Position numbers and translations under genes: made by a program
Assembly (NCBI RefSeq): GCF_010726645.1
Contig: NZ_AP022563.1
Coordinates: 4,030,001-4,094,000 of the forward strand
Length of the DNA stretch: 64,000 nt
Direction: 5' to 3'
From: Mycolicibacterium duvalii
Lineage (GTDB): Bacteria > Actinomycetota > Actinomycetes > Mycobacteriales > Mycobacteriaceae
Shown here: positions 1-8,293 of the stretch, piece by piece
How the letters are laid out: each line of letters begins with the position of its first letter
Numbering within the stretch: the stretch's first letter is position 1
Notes under the pieces: generated by a model
Databases searched by the model: none
Seen by the model: only the letters and a program-made list of their open reading frames with translations
Told to the model about the DNA's origin: nothing

Positions 1-1018
1 CTTCCATCAGAGCCAGTGCGGTGTCGATCTTGCGGTGGGACTGCGAGGTCACCCGGCCGCGGGTCGCGGCCACCCGCCCGGCGGTCTCGAAGGTGCCGAA
101 GCGCGTCTCGATGACGGGGACGCCCAGCCCGAGACCGGTCACCAGCGAGTTGATGGCCGGATGCATCTGCAGCCCGCCATTGAGGATGACGCACGACAGT
201 GACGGGAATCCCTCTGCGGCATGGGCGCTGAGCACGGCGAGCACCACGTCGGAGCGGTCGCCGGGGGTGATGACGGCGACACCCTCGGTCAGGCGTTCGA
301 GCACGTGTTCGGCGGTCATGCCGGCCACCAGGACGTCGAGGGCCACACGAGCGAGCAACGCCCGGTCGCCCCGCACCAGGGTGCCTTCGACAGCGGTTTG
401 CAGCTCGCCGACCGAGGGCGCGAACAGCAGCGGCTCCTCCGGAATGACGTAGGTGCGCGGCTGACCGTCGGCCAGCGCGGAGGCCACGGCGGCCATCTGG
501 CCGGGATCGCAGCGGTTGACCACCACCGCGGCGGTGTGGGCATGCTGGGCCGCGATCTCGTCGACGCAGACATCGACCACCGCGGCGATGCGCTCCGGCG
601 TGCGGTCCTTTCCCTTCACGGCCAGGATCACCGGCGCGCCCAGGTTCGCCGCGATCTGCGCGTTGGTCGACAGCTCGCTGGGTGTCGCGACATCGGTGTA
701 GTCGCTGCCGACGATGAGCACGGCGTCGCACTGGTCGGCCACCCGGTGGTAGCGGTCGACGATGTCGCCGAGTGCGGCCTCCCGGTCCTCGTGCAGCTGC
801 TGGTAACCGACCCCGACACAGTCCTCGTAGGACAGACCGGCGGTGGTCTGGCCCAGCAACAGCTCCAAGATGTAGTCACGGTCTTCACCCAGGCGGGTGA
901 TCGGACGGAACACCCCGACCTTGGCGACGGTGGCCGCGAGGCGATGCAGGATGCCCAGCGCGATCGTCGACTTTCCGGTGTCACCCTCCGGCGAGGCGAT
1001 GTAGATCGCTGTCGTCAC
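1..1018 (-). CDS. pta: Phosphate acetyltransferase, N-terminal part (cut by window edge)
   Basis: Pta converts acetyl-CoA and phosphate to acetyl phosphate and CoA in the Pta-AckA pathway. About 339 residues are visible, reading from a GTG at 1018 off the left edge, so the C-terminal catalytic domain is outside the window. The visible part is the BioD/CobQ-like P-loop domain of long bacterial Pta proteins: SPEGDTGKST lies at about residues 9-18, followed by a regulatory-domain region with VPVIETRFGTFETA near the cut. The GTG start places the P-loop at the usual distance from the N-terminus. In M. tuberculosis pta also lies beside fgd1, which supports the call; here an endonuclease-like gene separates them. 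Identity is secure, the start slightly less so. Confidence 0.9.
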   Translation of the reverse strand, partial: MTTAIYIASPEGDTGKSTIALGILHRLAATVAKVGVFRPITRLGEDRDYILELLLGQTTAGLSYEDCVGVGYQQLHEDREAALGDIVDRYHRVADQCDAVLIVGSDYTDVATPSELSTNAQIAANLGAPVILAVKGKDRTPERIAAVVDVCVDEIAAQHAHTAAVVVNRCDPGQMAAVASALADGQPRTYVIPEEPLLFAPSVGELQTAVEGTLVRGDRALLARVALDVLVAGMTAEHVLERLTEGVAVITPGDRSDVVLAVLSAHAAEGFPSLSCVILNGGLQMHPAINSLVTGLGLGVPVIETRFGTFETAGRVAATRGRVTSQSHRKIDTALALME

Positions 1019-1058
1019 AGACCACAGCCTACTGATACGGGCCCTTCGGCTCGGTCGG

Positions 1059-2030
1059 TCAGCTCGCGGTGATGTCCACCGGCACCCGCACCGTGGCATG
1101 CAGCGCGCGGTGGTCGGCTCCGGGTACCGCCACCGCGTGCACGGTCGCCGCGGTGGCGTTACGCACCAGGATGTGATCGATCCCGATGAGCGGTGGAATC
1201 ATCCCCCGTCCCGGATAGGTGCGGGCAGCACCGCCGCCGGCCTGCACCCCGGCGTCGTCGTAGCCTTGCTCGAGCAATTCGCGGAACGGCGCCATGTCGA
1301 CGGTGGTGTTGAAGTCGCCGGCCACGATCACCGCACCGGCCCCGGCGCGTTCGGCCATGTCCCGCAGCGTTTCCGGAAACGCCGCGAGGTCGCGCCGCCA
1401 GTAATCGATCGGCTGCGGCCAGGGCGCGGCGAGGTGCACGGACAGCACCGTGGTGTCGACGACCACTCCCGGAATCCGGATCCGGGTCCCGAGCATCGGC
1501 AGCGAGTAGCCGTCGATCCGGCCGGAATGCACGATCGGGTGGCGGCTCCAGATGCCGATCCCGGACGCCTGCGGCGCGGGCAGCACCACCCGGTACGGGA
1601 AGGCGGTGTTCATCCCGGCCGCGGACAGGCCGTCGGCGGCCTCCTGGGTCATCTCCTGCACCGCGACCACGTCGGCCGCTGCATCCGCGAGGGCCACGAA
1701 GGCTTGCGAATCCGCCTGCCCCTTAGCGAGATTGGCGGTGAGGACGCGCACGTCGACGGCAGGGTTGGGCGCCGTCGGCGGCCCGAGATAGCGCGGGACG
1801 TAGATCCACAACGTCGCCACGGTCACCACCACGGCGACCAGCGTCAGGACCCACCGTCGGCCCAGCGCCAGCACCACCATGGCCACCGGTGCGGCCACCG
1901 ACAGGAACGGCGCCGCGACCGCGAGGATCATCGTGGCGTGGCTGGTGATCGGTAGATACCGGGCGACCAGCGCCACCACCGCGACGGCCAGGGCCCCTCC
2001 GCCCGACACCGTCGCGAGAATTCGCATCAT
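1059..2030 (-). CDS. Membrane-anchored endonuclease/exonuclease/phosphatase-family protein
   Basis: This 323-residue protein starts with three hydrophobic segments (about residues 5-25, 30-57 and 60-80) followed by an EEP-fold catalytic domain. The domain shows the expected metal and catalytic motifs in order: VQEMTQ with the catalytic Glu, GDFNTT, GIDHILV and GADHRALHATV. The family hydrolyses phosphodiester or phosphomonoester bonds in nucleic acids, inositol phosphates or phospholipids. The membrane anchor with the domain probably outside the cytoplasm suggests an envelope or extracellular substrate, but the substrate cannot be told from sequence. It lies between fgd1 (15 bp upstream) and pta (about 40 bp downstream) on the same strand, so it is probably co-transcribed with both. 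Confidence 0.8.
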   Translation of the reverse strand: MMRILATVSGGGALAVAVVALVARYLPITSHATMILAVAAPFLSVAAPVAMVVLALGRRWVLTLVAVVVTVATLWIYVPRYLGPPTAPNPAVDVRVLTANLAKGQADSQAFVALADAAADVVAVQEMTQEAADGLSAAGMNTAFPYRVVLPAPQASGIGIWSRHPIVHSGRIDGYSLPMLGTRIRIPGVVVDTTVLSVHLAAPWPQPIDYWRRDLAAFPETLRDMAERAGAGAVIVAGDFNTTVDMAPFRELLEQGYDDAGVQAGGGAARTYPGRGMIPPLIGIDHILVRNATAATVHAVAVPGADHRALHATVRVPVDITAS

Positions 2031-2045
2031 CTCGCGTCGTCGACG

Positions 2046-3056
2046 TCAGCCGAGGCGTCTGAGCCTGGGTTCCAGGTCCCGCTGAAAAAGCTCGAGGAAG
2101 CGGCGCTGGTCGTGCCCCGGCGCGTGGAAGACGAGGTGGTTGAGACCCCAGTCGACGTAGTCCTTCACCTTGGCGACGGCCTCGTCGGGGTCCGACGCCA
2201 CGATCCACCGCTTGGCGACCTGCTCGATCGGCAGCTCATCGGCGGCCTTCTCCATCTCCATCGGGTCGTCGATGGAGTGCTTCTGCTCGGCGGTCAACGA
2301 CAGCGGCGCCCAGAACCGGGTGTTCTCCAGCGCCAGGTCGGGATCGGTGTCGTAAGAGATCTTGATCTCGATCATCCGGTCGATGTCGGCGACGTCGCGG
2401 TCGGCCTTCTCGGCGCCCTCTTTCACCGCGGGGATGAGTTTGTCCTGGTAGAGCTCTGCGCCCTTGCCCGACGTACAGATGAACCCGTCCCCGGCCCGGC
2501 CGGCGTACTTGGCGACGACGGGGCCGCCCGCAGCGATGTAGACGGGCACCCCGCCGTCGGGGACGTCGTAGATCGACGCGCCCTTGAGGCGGTAGTAGTC
2601 GCCGTCGAAATCGACGCGGTCACCGAGCCAAAGCTCACGCATCAGCCGCACCGACTCGCGGAGCCGGGCGAAGCGCTCCTTGAACTCGGGCCACTCGCCC
2701 TCGTAGCCGGTGGCGATCTCGTTGAGCGCCTCGCCGGTGCCGACGCCGAGGAAGATGCGGCCGGGGTACAGGCACGCCATGGTCGCGAACGCCTGGGCGA
2801 TGACGGCGGGGTTGTAGCGGAACGTCGGGGTCAGCACCGAGGTGCCGAGCGTGAGGTGCTTGGTGCGCTCCCCCACCGCCGTCATCCACGCCAGGGAGAA
2901 CGGCGCGTGACCGCCCTCGTGGCGCCACGGCTGGAAGTGGTCGCTGACGGTAGCGCTGTCCATGCCGTGCTCTTCGGCGGCGACAGCGAGTTCGACGAGT
3001 TCCCGCGGCGCGAACTGCTCCGCCGACGCCTTGTAGCCCAGTTTCAGTTCAGCCAT
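2046..3056 (-). CDS. fgd1: F420-dependent glucose-6-phosphate dehydrogenase
   Basis: Fgd1 oxidises glucose-6-phosphate to 6-phosphogluconolactone and reduces the deazaflavin F420, supplying F420H2 in mycobacteria. The 336-residue length matches the family. Key residues described for the M. tuberculosis enzyme sit at the same numbers here: His40 and Trp44 in DHFQPW, and Glu109 in GTGEALNE. The rest is a luciferase-like TIM barrel ending in FLELFQRDLEPRLRR. The ATG at 3056 is 23 bp from the divergent metallo-hydrolase start at 3080, so the two promoters must overlap. The adjacency of fgd1, pta and a beta-lactamase-fold gene is as remembered from M. tuberculosis (Rv0406c-Rv0408). Confidence 0.97.
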   Translation of the reverse strand: MAELKLGYKASAEQFAPRELVELAVAAEEHGMDSATVSDHFQPWRHEGGHAPFSLAWMTAVGERTKHLTLGTSVLTPTFRYNPAVIAQAFATMACLYPGRIFLGVGTGEALNEIATGYEGEWPEFKERFARLRESVRLMRELWLGDRVDFDGDYYRLKGASIYDVPDGGVPVYIAAGGPVVAKYAGRAGDGFICTSGKGAELYQDKLIPAVKEGAEKADRDVADIDRMIEIKISYDTDPDLALENTRFWAPLSLTAEQKHSIDDPMEMEKAADELPIEQVAKRWIVASDPDEAVAKVKDYVDWGLNHLVFHAPGHDQRRFLELFQRDLEPRLRRLG

Positions 3057-3079
3057 AACTATGTTTCTACACTCGCCGA

Positions 3080-3832
3080 ATGGCCCCGGCGCTGACAGCC
3101 ATCACCGACCGCGTTCATTTCGTTGAGACCGACCTGGTCAACTGGACGCTGGTGGCCGGCGACATCGATAGCGGGGGCGGAGTCATGATGATCGACGCAG
3201 GCTTCCCCGGCAGTCGTGACGATGTGCTGAATTCGTTGCGGCAGATCGGTTTCGGTCCGGCCGACGTGCGCGCGATCGTGTTGACCCATGCCCACGTCGA
3301 CCACCTCGGCACCGCGATCTGGTTCGCCGACACCCACGGGGTGCCGGTGTACTGCCACGCCGACGAGGTCGGGCACACCCGCCGCGAGTACCTCGAGCAG
3401 GCCGCGCCGCTGCAGATCGCCGCCCACGCGTGGCAACCGCGTTGGCTGGCCTGGTCGGTCGCGATCATGCGCAAAGGAGCGCTGACCCACGCGGGGATCC
3501 CCGGCGCACAGCCGCTGACCGCCGACGTGGCGGCCGGCCTCCCGGGCGCGCCGATGCCGGTGCCGACGCCCGGACACACCGGCGGTCACTGCTCCTACCT
3601 GGTGGACGGGGTGCTGGTCAGCGGGGACGCACTGGTCACCGGCCATCCGGTGGCCGCGCGACCGGGCCCGCAGCTGCTGCCGTCGGTGTTCAACCATGAC
3701 GAGCACGCCTGCCGTCGCAGCCTGGACGCTTTGGGGATGCTCGATTGCGACGTACTGCTGCCCGGACACGGCCCGGTGTGGCGGGGCCCGGTGCGCGACG
3801 CCGTCGCCGCTGCTCACGCCAGGGTGTCGTAG
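3080..3832 (+). CDS. Metallo-beta-lactamase-fold hydrolase
   Basis: A 250-residue MBL-fold protein with the di-metal motif HAHVDH at residues 70-75, a later PTPGHTGGH motif, GDAL, and a C-terminal LLPGHG histidine. This is the full metal-ligand set of a hydrolytic MBL enzyme. The family includes lactonases, glyoxalase II and many hydrolases, and the substrate is not identifiable. The gene is divergent from fgd1. A TACACT -10 element (3068-3073) stands 6 nt before the ATG, so the transcript is probably leaderless. It converges on and overlaps by 19 bp the small membrane-protein gene at 3814-4104. Confidence 0.85.
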   Translation: MAPALTAITDRVHFVETDLVNWTLVAGDIDSGGGVMMIDAGFPGSRDDVLNSLRQIGFGPADVRAIVLTHAHVDHLGTAIWFADTHGVPVYCHADEVGHTRREYLEQAAPLQIAAHAWQPRWLAWSVAIMRKGALTHAGIPGAQPLTADVAAGLPGAPMPVPTPGHTGGHCSYLVDGVLVSGDALVTGHPVAARPGPQLLPSVFNHDEHACRRSLDALGMLDCDVLLPGHGPVWRGPVRDAVAAAHARVS

Positions 3833-4104
3833 CCCAGCAGGAACAACGCCGTCAGGCACAGCCCGCAGGCGACCACGATCGACGGCATCAAGATCATCGT
3901 GTCGATCTCGTCGTCGTCGAGCACGTCGCCTTCGAACCGCCCGAAGAACACCCGGGCGATACCGGTGCGGCGGAACATGTGCACCAGAGCGCGGACCGCT
4001 CGGCTCTGGCGGTAGCGCCCCACGAGCAGCCGGGACACGCCCCCGATGACGAACGTCAGTGCGGCAGCGCCCAGCAGCATCACACCGACGGTGGCTTCCG
4101 ACAC
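3814..4104 (-). CDS. Small two-helix membrane protein, unknown function
   Basis: A 96-residue protein with a hydrophobic helix at each end (about residues 5-28 and 70-92) joined by a basic then acidic cytoplasmic segment containing GRYRQSRAVR and FEGDVLDDDE. I do not recognise a family. It is the last gene of a minus-strand run ArsR-SRPBCC-GNAT-this gene, starting only 5 bp after the GNAT stop, which supports it being real and co-expressed. Its 3' end overlaps the converging hydrolase gene. Confidence 0.6.
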   Translation of the reverse strand: MSEATVGVMLLGAAALTFVIGGVSRLLVGRYRQSRAVRALVHMFRRTGIARVFFGRFEGDVLDDDEIDTMILMPSIVVACGLCLTALFLLGYDTLA

Positions 4105-4109
4105 GGGTT

Positions 4110-4649
4110 TCAGCCTATAGAGCGGGGCCGTCGCGCAGGGCGTGTCGGCGGAGGGGCCAGCTCTTTGAGGAACGCCACCGGGTAGACCTCGTCTCCGTCG
4201 GTCGGCAATGGCGCGGCCAGCCGCGTGTAGCCCAGAGACTCGTAGAGCGCCACCGCCTCGGGCTGCCGGTCGCCGGTGGTCAGATAGATCCGGCGATAGC
4301 CGGCGACGGCGATGTCGGTTTCCAGCCGCGACACCAGGGCCCGCCCGTGGCCCCGGCGGCGGTGCCGCGCATCGGTCCAGATCCGCTTCAGTTCGGCGGT
4401 GTCGTCGTCGAACCGGCGAAAGGCGCCACCAGTCACAGGTCGACCGTCGAGCAGTCCGACCAGCAGGGCCCCGTGGGGCGGCTCGAATTCCGCGGCCGGG
4501 TATCTGCGCAGCCAGGCGTGCACTCTCTCGCGGCGCCCGCCGTAGCGGTCGGCGTATTCCACGGCGAGCTCGTCGATCAGCGGCGCGGCCAGCGGGTCGT
4601 CCTGACCGACCGGCACGAAGTGCAGTTCATCCACGGCCGGCCGGCGCAT
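4110..4649 (-). CDS. GNAT-family N-acetyltransferase
   Basis: A 179-residue acetyltransferase. The acetyl-CoA-binding motif A is clear: LKRIWTDARHRRRGHGRALV, with the Arg-Arg-x-Gly-x-Gly-Arg/Ala pyrophosphate-binding loop, followed by LTTGDRQPEAVALYESLGY, the typical motif B. The acceptor is unknown. The start overlaps the SRPBCC stop by 23 bp (4627-4649), which implies translational coupling; an alternative GTG start lies five codons in. The C-terminus is Pro/Arg-rich and not conserved in the fold. Confidence 0.82.
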   Translation of the reverse strand: MRRPAVDELHFVPVGQDDPLAAPLIDELAVEYADRYGGRRERVHAWLRRYPAAEFEPPHGALLVGLLDGRPVTGGAFRRFDDDTAELKRIWTDARHRRRGHGRALVSRLETDIAVAGYRRIYLTTGDRQPEAVALYESLGYTRLAAPLPTDGDEVYPVAFLKELAPPPTRPARRPRSIG

Positions 4650-5088
4650 CCGCGCGCCGCGGCAGCAGGGCCAGCAGCTGATCGGCGGTCACGGCCCAGC
4701 CGTGATCGTGGTCGTCGAACGCCTCGGCCGGCAGCAGCGAATGCTCGATGGACATCAGCGTCTCGGTGTCGCCGACGGGTTCGAACGCGACCCGCACGAT
4801 GCTCGTCACCGTCGGGTCGCTCCACCCCGAGTGACTCCAGGTGAACCGCAACAGATGTGGCCGGTCGATGTCGAGGAACTGTCCGGTGATGATCACCCGG
4901 GTTCCCTCGTCGTCGACGTCGAACCGGACGCGTCCACCGACCCGCGCGTCGATGTGCACCGCCACGCAGCGCGACGGACGGGGACACATCCAGTCCAGCA
5001 GAGCGTCGGGATCCAGCCATTCGTCGAACACGTCCCCGGGCGGAGCGGGCAGGGTGCGCTGGACACGGACCACGGGCGCGGCGGTCAC
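4627..5088 (-). CDS. SRPBCC/AHSA1-domain protein
   Basis: A 153-residue START/Bet v1-like domain of the AHSA1 type: RTLPAPPGDVFDEWLDP at the start, GGRVRFDVD, RPHLLRFTWSHSGW in the middle, and the C-terminal helix HDHGWAVTADQLLALL. Such proteins bind hydrophobic ligands. The GTG at 5088 is preferred over upstream starts because it overlaps the ArsR stop in a GTGA, and because upstream sequence in this frame is out-of-frame ArsR coding. ArsR-AHSA1 pairs are common in actinobacteria; the regulator presumably controls this protein, but the signal is unknown. Confidence 0.83.
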   Translation of the reverse strand: MTAAPVVRVQRTLPAPPGDVFDEWLDPDALLDWMCPRPSRCVAVHIDARVGGRVRFDVDDEGTRVIITGQFLDIDRPHLLRFTWSHSGWSDPTVTSIVRVAFEPVGDTETLMSIEHSLLPAEAFDDHDHGWAVTADQLLALLPRRADAPAGRG

Positions 5089-5417
5089 CGGCTGCGCTTC
5101 TTTCTGAGCAGACGTTCCGACAGCGCATCGGCGCGCGTCGACCAGAACTCGGTCTGTTCCTCCATCCACTGCCGGGCGTGGTCGAGGGCGTGGGGCTGTA
5201 ACGACAGCCAATGTTCGCGGCCTCGGACTTCCCGCCGGACCAGGCCCGCCGCCTCCAGCACTCCGACGTGGCGCGAAACCCCTGCGAACGACATCGGAAG
5301 CGGCTCTGCGAGATCGGTGATGCGCGCATCGCCGTTCCGCAGCGCTTCGAGCAATCGCCGGCGGGTGGGATCGGCGAGCGCCCCGTACGCGCGGTCGAGC
5401 ACCGAATCTTCAACCAT
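5085..5417 (-). CDS. ArsR-family transcriptional regulator
   Basis: A 110-residue winged-helix repressor: LADPTRRRLLEAL, then the recognition helix region MSFAGVSRHVGVLEAAGL and the wing RREVRGREHWLSL. There are no obvious paired Cys metal sites, so this is the metal-independent ArsR type usually found with AHSA1 proteins. I take the ATG at 5417: a TATAGT -10 element (5425-5430) lies 7 nt upstream, fitting a leaderless message, and the longer reading frame to 5567 adds residues without family similarity. It heads the operon ArsR-SRPBCC-GNAT-membrane protein. Confidence 0.85.
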   Translation of the reverse strand: MVEDSVLDRAYGALADPTRRRLLEALRNGDARITDLAEPLPMSFAGVSRHVGVLEAAGLVRREVRGREHWLSLQPHALDHARQWMEEQTEFWSTRADALSERLLRKKRSR

Positions 5418-5424
5418 CTTGTTG

Positions 5425-5430
5425 ACTATA
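5425..5430 (-). promoter_or_regulatory. Predicted leaderless -10 element of the arsR gene
   Basis: TATAGT on the minus strand ends 7 nt before the ArsR ATG at 5417, the geometry of a leaderless mycobacterial promoter. An ArsR operator is expected around here, but no convincing perfect palindrome was seen. Confidence 0.45.
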
Positions 5431-5502
5431 GCGGCCTGCCCGTGGTGAGCTGGAGGCAGACATTCAACTACTTTGTTTAATATTTTGGGAGGGCAGAGGC
5501 TG

Positions 5503-6240
5503 ATGGACATTCCCGCGATCGTGCCGCCGGCGGACTGGGAAACCGCACTGGCGGAACTGCTGGTCAAAGAGAAGGAGCTGACACGGGCCCGCGACGCGAT
5601 GGCGGCGATGCGCCGCCGGATGCCGTGGACGCCGGTACGCGCCGACTACCTGTTCGACGGACCGGACGGCCGGGTGAACCTGTTGGATCTCTTCGCGGGG
5701 CGCCGCCAGCTCATCGTGTACCGCGCCTTCATGGATCCGGGCGTCGACGACTGGCCCGAACACGGGTGCGTCGGTTGTTCGCTGATGGCCGACCACATCG
5801 GCAACCTCGCGCACCTCAACGCCAGAGACACCACCCTGGTCTACGCATCGCGCGCGCAGCAGCGGGATCTGACGCGAATCAAAGAGCGCATGGGGTGGAA
5901 GATCCCCTGGTACACAATGCTTCCCGATGAGCGGGGAGCATTCGACGTCGACTTCGGCGTGGACGAGTACCACGGCACCAACGCGTTCATCCGCTGGCCC
6001 GGCGAGGGCGGTGATCAGGTGTATCGCACCTACTTCATCAACAACCGCGGCGACGAGGCCTTCGTCAACACCTGGAGCTTTCTCGACATGACGGCGCTGG
6101 GCCGACAGGAAACGTGGGAGGACTCTCCCGACGGATACCCGCAATCTGCGCCCTACCAATGGTGGAACTGGCACGATGCGTACGTACCGAACGATTGCCT
6201 CACGCCACAAAGTCTGGGGTGTGCGCATTGCGCTGACTGA
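5503..6240 (+). CDS. DUF899-family thioredoxin-like protein
   Basis: A 245-residue protein of the DUF899 (thioredoxin-like) family: VKEKELTRARDAMAAMRRRM at the N-terminus, LFAGRRQLIVYRAFM, and HGCVGCSLMADH with a CxxC at the position of a thioredoxin-like active site. The C-terminus carries another Cys pair (GCAHC). The family is proposed to be redox-related, but no reaction is established. The ATG at 5503 is chosen because GGGAGGG precedes it at Shine-Dalgarno distance; the earlier ATG at 5473 would bury that site. It is divergent from the ArsR operon (86 bp), so the ArsR protein may also affect it. Confidence 0.83.
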   Translation: MDIPAIVPPADWETALAELLVKEKELTRARDAMAAMRRRMPWTPVRADYLFDGPDGRVNLLDLFAGRRQLIVYRAFMDPGVDDWPEHGCVGCSLMADHIGNLAHLNARDTTLVYASRAQQRDLTRIKERMGWKIPWYTMLPDERGAFDVDFGVDEYHGTNAFIRWPGEGGDQVYRTYFINNRGDEAFVNTWSFLDMTALGRQETWEDSPDGYPQSAPYQWWNWHDAYVPNDCLTPQSLGCAHCAD

Positions 6241-6300
6241 CGCCGAGGTCGTCTACCAAGAAGGCGCCGCCGGGACCGCGGAAATCGTTGCGCTGCAATG

Positions 6301-8148
6301 TCAGAAGGGTGGTGGGTCGGCGCCTGTTTCGGGCGGCGGTTGCACCTGTCCCAGTTTCTTTTCTCGGGCGCGTTGTTCGCGGGCGCGCTGGTTTTCGCGG
6401 GCGCGTTGTTGTTGTTGGGCGCGTTGTTCGGCGTTGTGGGCGCGTTCGGCTTTGTCGCGCGCGGCGGTGTCGGCGGCGCGGTTGCGTCGGCGTCGCGGCA
6501 TTTTCAGGGTGCCGGCGGCATAGCCCGGCGGGGGTGTCGGTGGTGGGGGCAGGTCGGCGGTGGTGATGGCCGCGCTGGGGAAATACAGGCGGCTGCCGGG
6601 TTTGGTGATGTAGGTGTGCCCGGTGGGGGCGGTCCAGATCAGGCTGCCGTCGGGATGTTGTTCGTCGCGCCAGCCGCCCGGGCCGTACCAGAACGTTTTG
6701 AGCAGGTGGTGGCCGCGGCACTTGCAGCTGAGGTTGGAGGCGTGGGTGGGTCCGAACGGGTAGGGCACGGTGTGGTCGATGTCGCAGCGTTCGGCGGGGA
6801 TGTCGCAGCCGGGGAAGCGGCAGAACAGATCGCGCATGCGCACGAACTCCGCCAGCGCTGCTGAGGGCCGATACCGCGGCTCGGGCTCGGGGCCGGGCAG
6901 GGTCAGTTCGGAGGTCTTCGCCCCGCCGCGGATCATCTCGGCCAGCAGCGCGATCGGCACCGGCCGCCCATCCAGGCCCAGCGCGGCCCCCCGATCCACC
7001 ACCCCACCCGAATCGCCAGCAGCGCCACCCTCGGACGTCTGCGGCTCGGACACCTCGGTCACCGCATCCTCGGCCGTCTGCGGCTCGGGCTCGCGCTCGG
7101 CATCCCCGGCGGCTTCCGCGGCGGGCTCCTCAGCAGCCGGGCCCTCAGGCGCAGCAGAGTCCTCGGGAGCAGGGTCCTCGGGGGCAGCGCAATCCTCTGG
7201 GCCGGTGGGGCTCTCGGGGCCGCCGTCGGCCGCTGAATCCGCTGTTGAAGCAGCCTCCTCGGCGGCGGCGGCCTTCTCAGCTTTGGCGGCGGCGGTGTTC
7301 TGGGCGGCGGTGGCGGTGTCATGGGCGATGAGGGCGTGGGCGGCTTCGATCGCGGCCTGATCGGCGATGACTTTGATCACCACGTTGGACCGTGTCGGCC
7401 GGACGGGCACCGGACAGTTGGGGGATGCGCACCGGCAGTTCAGATGAAACTCCCCCCGGATGATCGCCCCCATCGCATCGGAACGCCGCTCCCCGGCCGG
7501 GCGCGGATCCTCGGCGCACAGCGCACCGACCATCTCGGCGAGGCGCGCTTTGAGCAGCCTCCCGTCGCTGGCCAGCAACTGCCCCCACAGCGCCGCGGTC
7601 TCGCTGGGATCATCACTGGCCCCGACATGGATATCGCGGAGCCGCAGGATCTCCCTGCTACGCCGCACCCCGTCGGGGTCGAACCGCTCGATCACCGCAT
7701 CGATGGCGGATTTGAGCTTCTGCTCCGAGAGGCGGCCCCAACCCACCGCGCACGCCGCCATCCGGTCATCGATCTGGGCCAGCGCCGCCGGATCCTCCAC
7801 CAACTGGGTCCGCCAACTGATCTCCGAGACCACCCGCGCCCCGACCACCCCGTCGGTGAACAACTGCGCGACCTTGGGCAACCGGTAGCGCAACGCCACC
7901 GCGATGTGCATCTGGCCCGAGGCCTTGCGCTGCCCGATGTTCAGCGCCGCGCCGACCTGCGCAGCCGTCGCGGCCCACGGATCAAAGACCCACCCACCGC
8001 GCTCATCGTCCTCATCGACATAGCGGTGCACCAACTCCGCGATCGCCGCCGACCGACGCGCACAAATCCGCGCCTCCTCCCGCGCGCTCTGTTCGATCCA
8101 CGCCACCACCGCCTCATCAGACGCCTCGGCAAACAACGAATCGAACAC
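6301..8148 (-). CDS. 13E12/DUF222-family HNH endonuclease-like protein, SOS-boxed
   Basis: A 615-residue member of the mycobacterial 13E12 repeat (DUF222 plus HNH) family. The N-terminal DUF222 region (FDSLFAEASDEAVVAWIEQ onward) is followed by an unusually long acidic Glu/Pro/Ala linker at about residues 278-381, then an HNH domain at about 443-481 with C-x-x-FPGCD, CDIDHTVPYP and HH, and an Arg/Gln-rich tail. These proteins are nuclease-like and of unclear role. The GTG at 8148 is chosen because the family N-terminus starts there and a CATAAT -10 element ends 7 nt upstream, with a near-perfect LexA site over the start. The gene ends with no terminator visible near 6300. Confidence 0.85.
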   Translation of the reverse strand: MFDSLFAEASDEAVVAWIEQSAREEARICARRSAAIAELVHRYVDEDDERGGWVFDPWAATAAQVGAALNIGQRKASGQMHIAVALRYRLPKVAQLFTDGVVGARVVSEISWRTQLVEDPAALAQIDDRMAACAVGWGRLSEQKLKSAIDAVIERFDPDGVRRSREILRLRDIHVGASDDPSETAALWGQLLASDGRLLKARLAEMVGALCAEDPRPAGERRSDAMGAIIRGEFHLNCRCASPNCPVPVRPTRSNVVIKVIADQAAIEAAHALIAHDTATAAQNTAAAKAEKAAAAEEAASTADSAADGGPESPTGPEDCAAPEDPAPEDSAAPEGPAAEEPAAEAAGDAEREPEPQTAEDAVTEVSEPQTSEGGAAGDSGGVVDRGAALGLDGRPVPIALLAEMIRGGAKTSELTLPGPEPEPRYRPSAALAEFVRMRDLFCRFPGCDIPAERCDIDHTVPYPFGPTHASNLSCKCRGHHLLKTFWYGPGGWRDEQHPDGSLIWTAPTGHTYITKPGSRLYFPSAAITTADLPPPPTPPPGYAAGTLKMPRRRRNRAADTAARDKAERAHNAEQRAQQQQRARENQRAREQRAREKKLGQVQPPPETGADPPPF

Positions 8149-8156
8149 GTGTTCTA
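8141..8156. promoter_or_regulatory. LexA-type SOS box over the 13E12 gene start
   Basis: TCGAACACGTGTTCTA matches the mycobacterial SOS box (TCGAAC-N4-GTTCGA) at 11 of 12 fixed positions; its core is a perfect 12-bp palindrome (8143-8154). It overlaps the GTG start and touches the -10 element, so bound LexA would block initiation. Several M. tuberculosis 13E12 genes are known to be LexA-controlled, which makes the site credible. Confidence 0.8.
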
Positions 8157-8161
8157 TTATG
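8156..8161 (-). promoter_or_regulatory. Predicted -10 element of the 13E12 gene
   Basis: CATAAT on the minus strand, 7 nt before the GTG at 8148. Together with the SOS box it forms a leaderless, LexA-repressible promoter. No clear -35 hexamer was seen. Confidence 0.5.
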
Positions 8162-8293
8162 CCAACCTCCACCGACACGATGACGCACCAAATTCTCGGT
8201 GTCAGTTCCCGACCCAGGGGCTCGTCGGCGCCGCCATAGACCCTCGCGCCAGCCCCTTCCCCGCCAAACTTGACACGTGTAAAGTCCGGCGGC

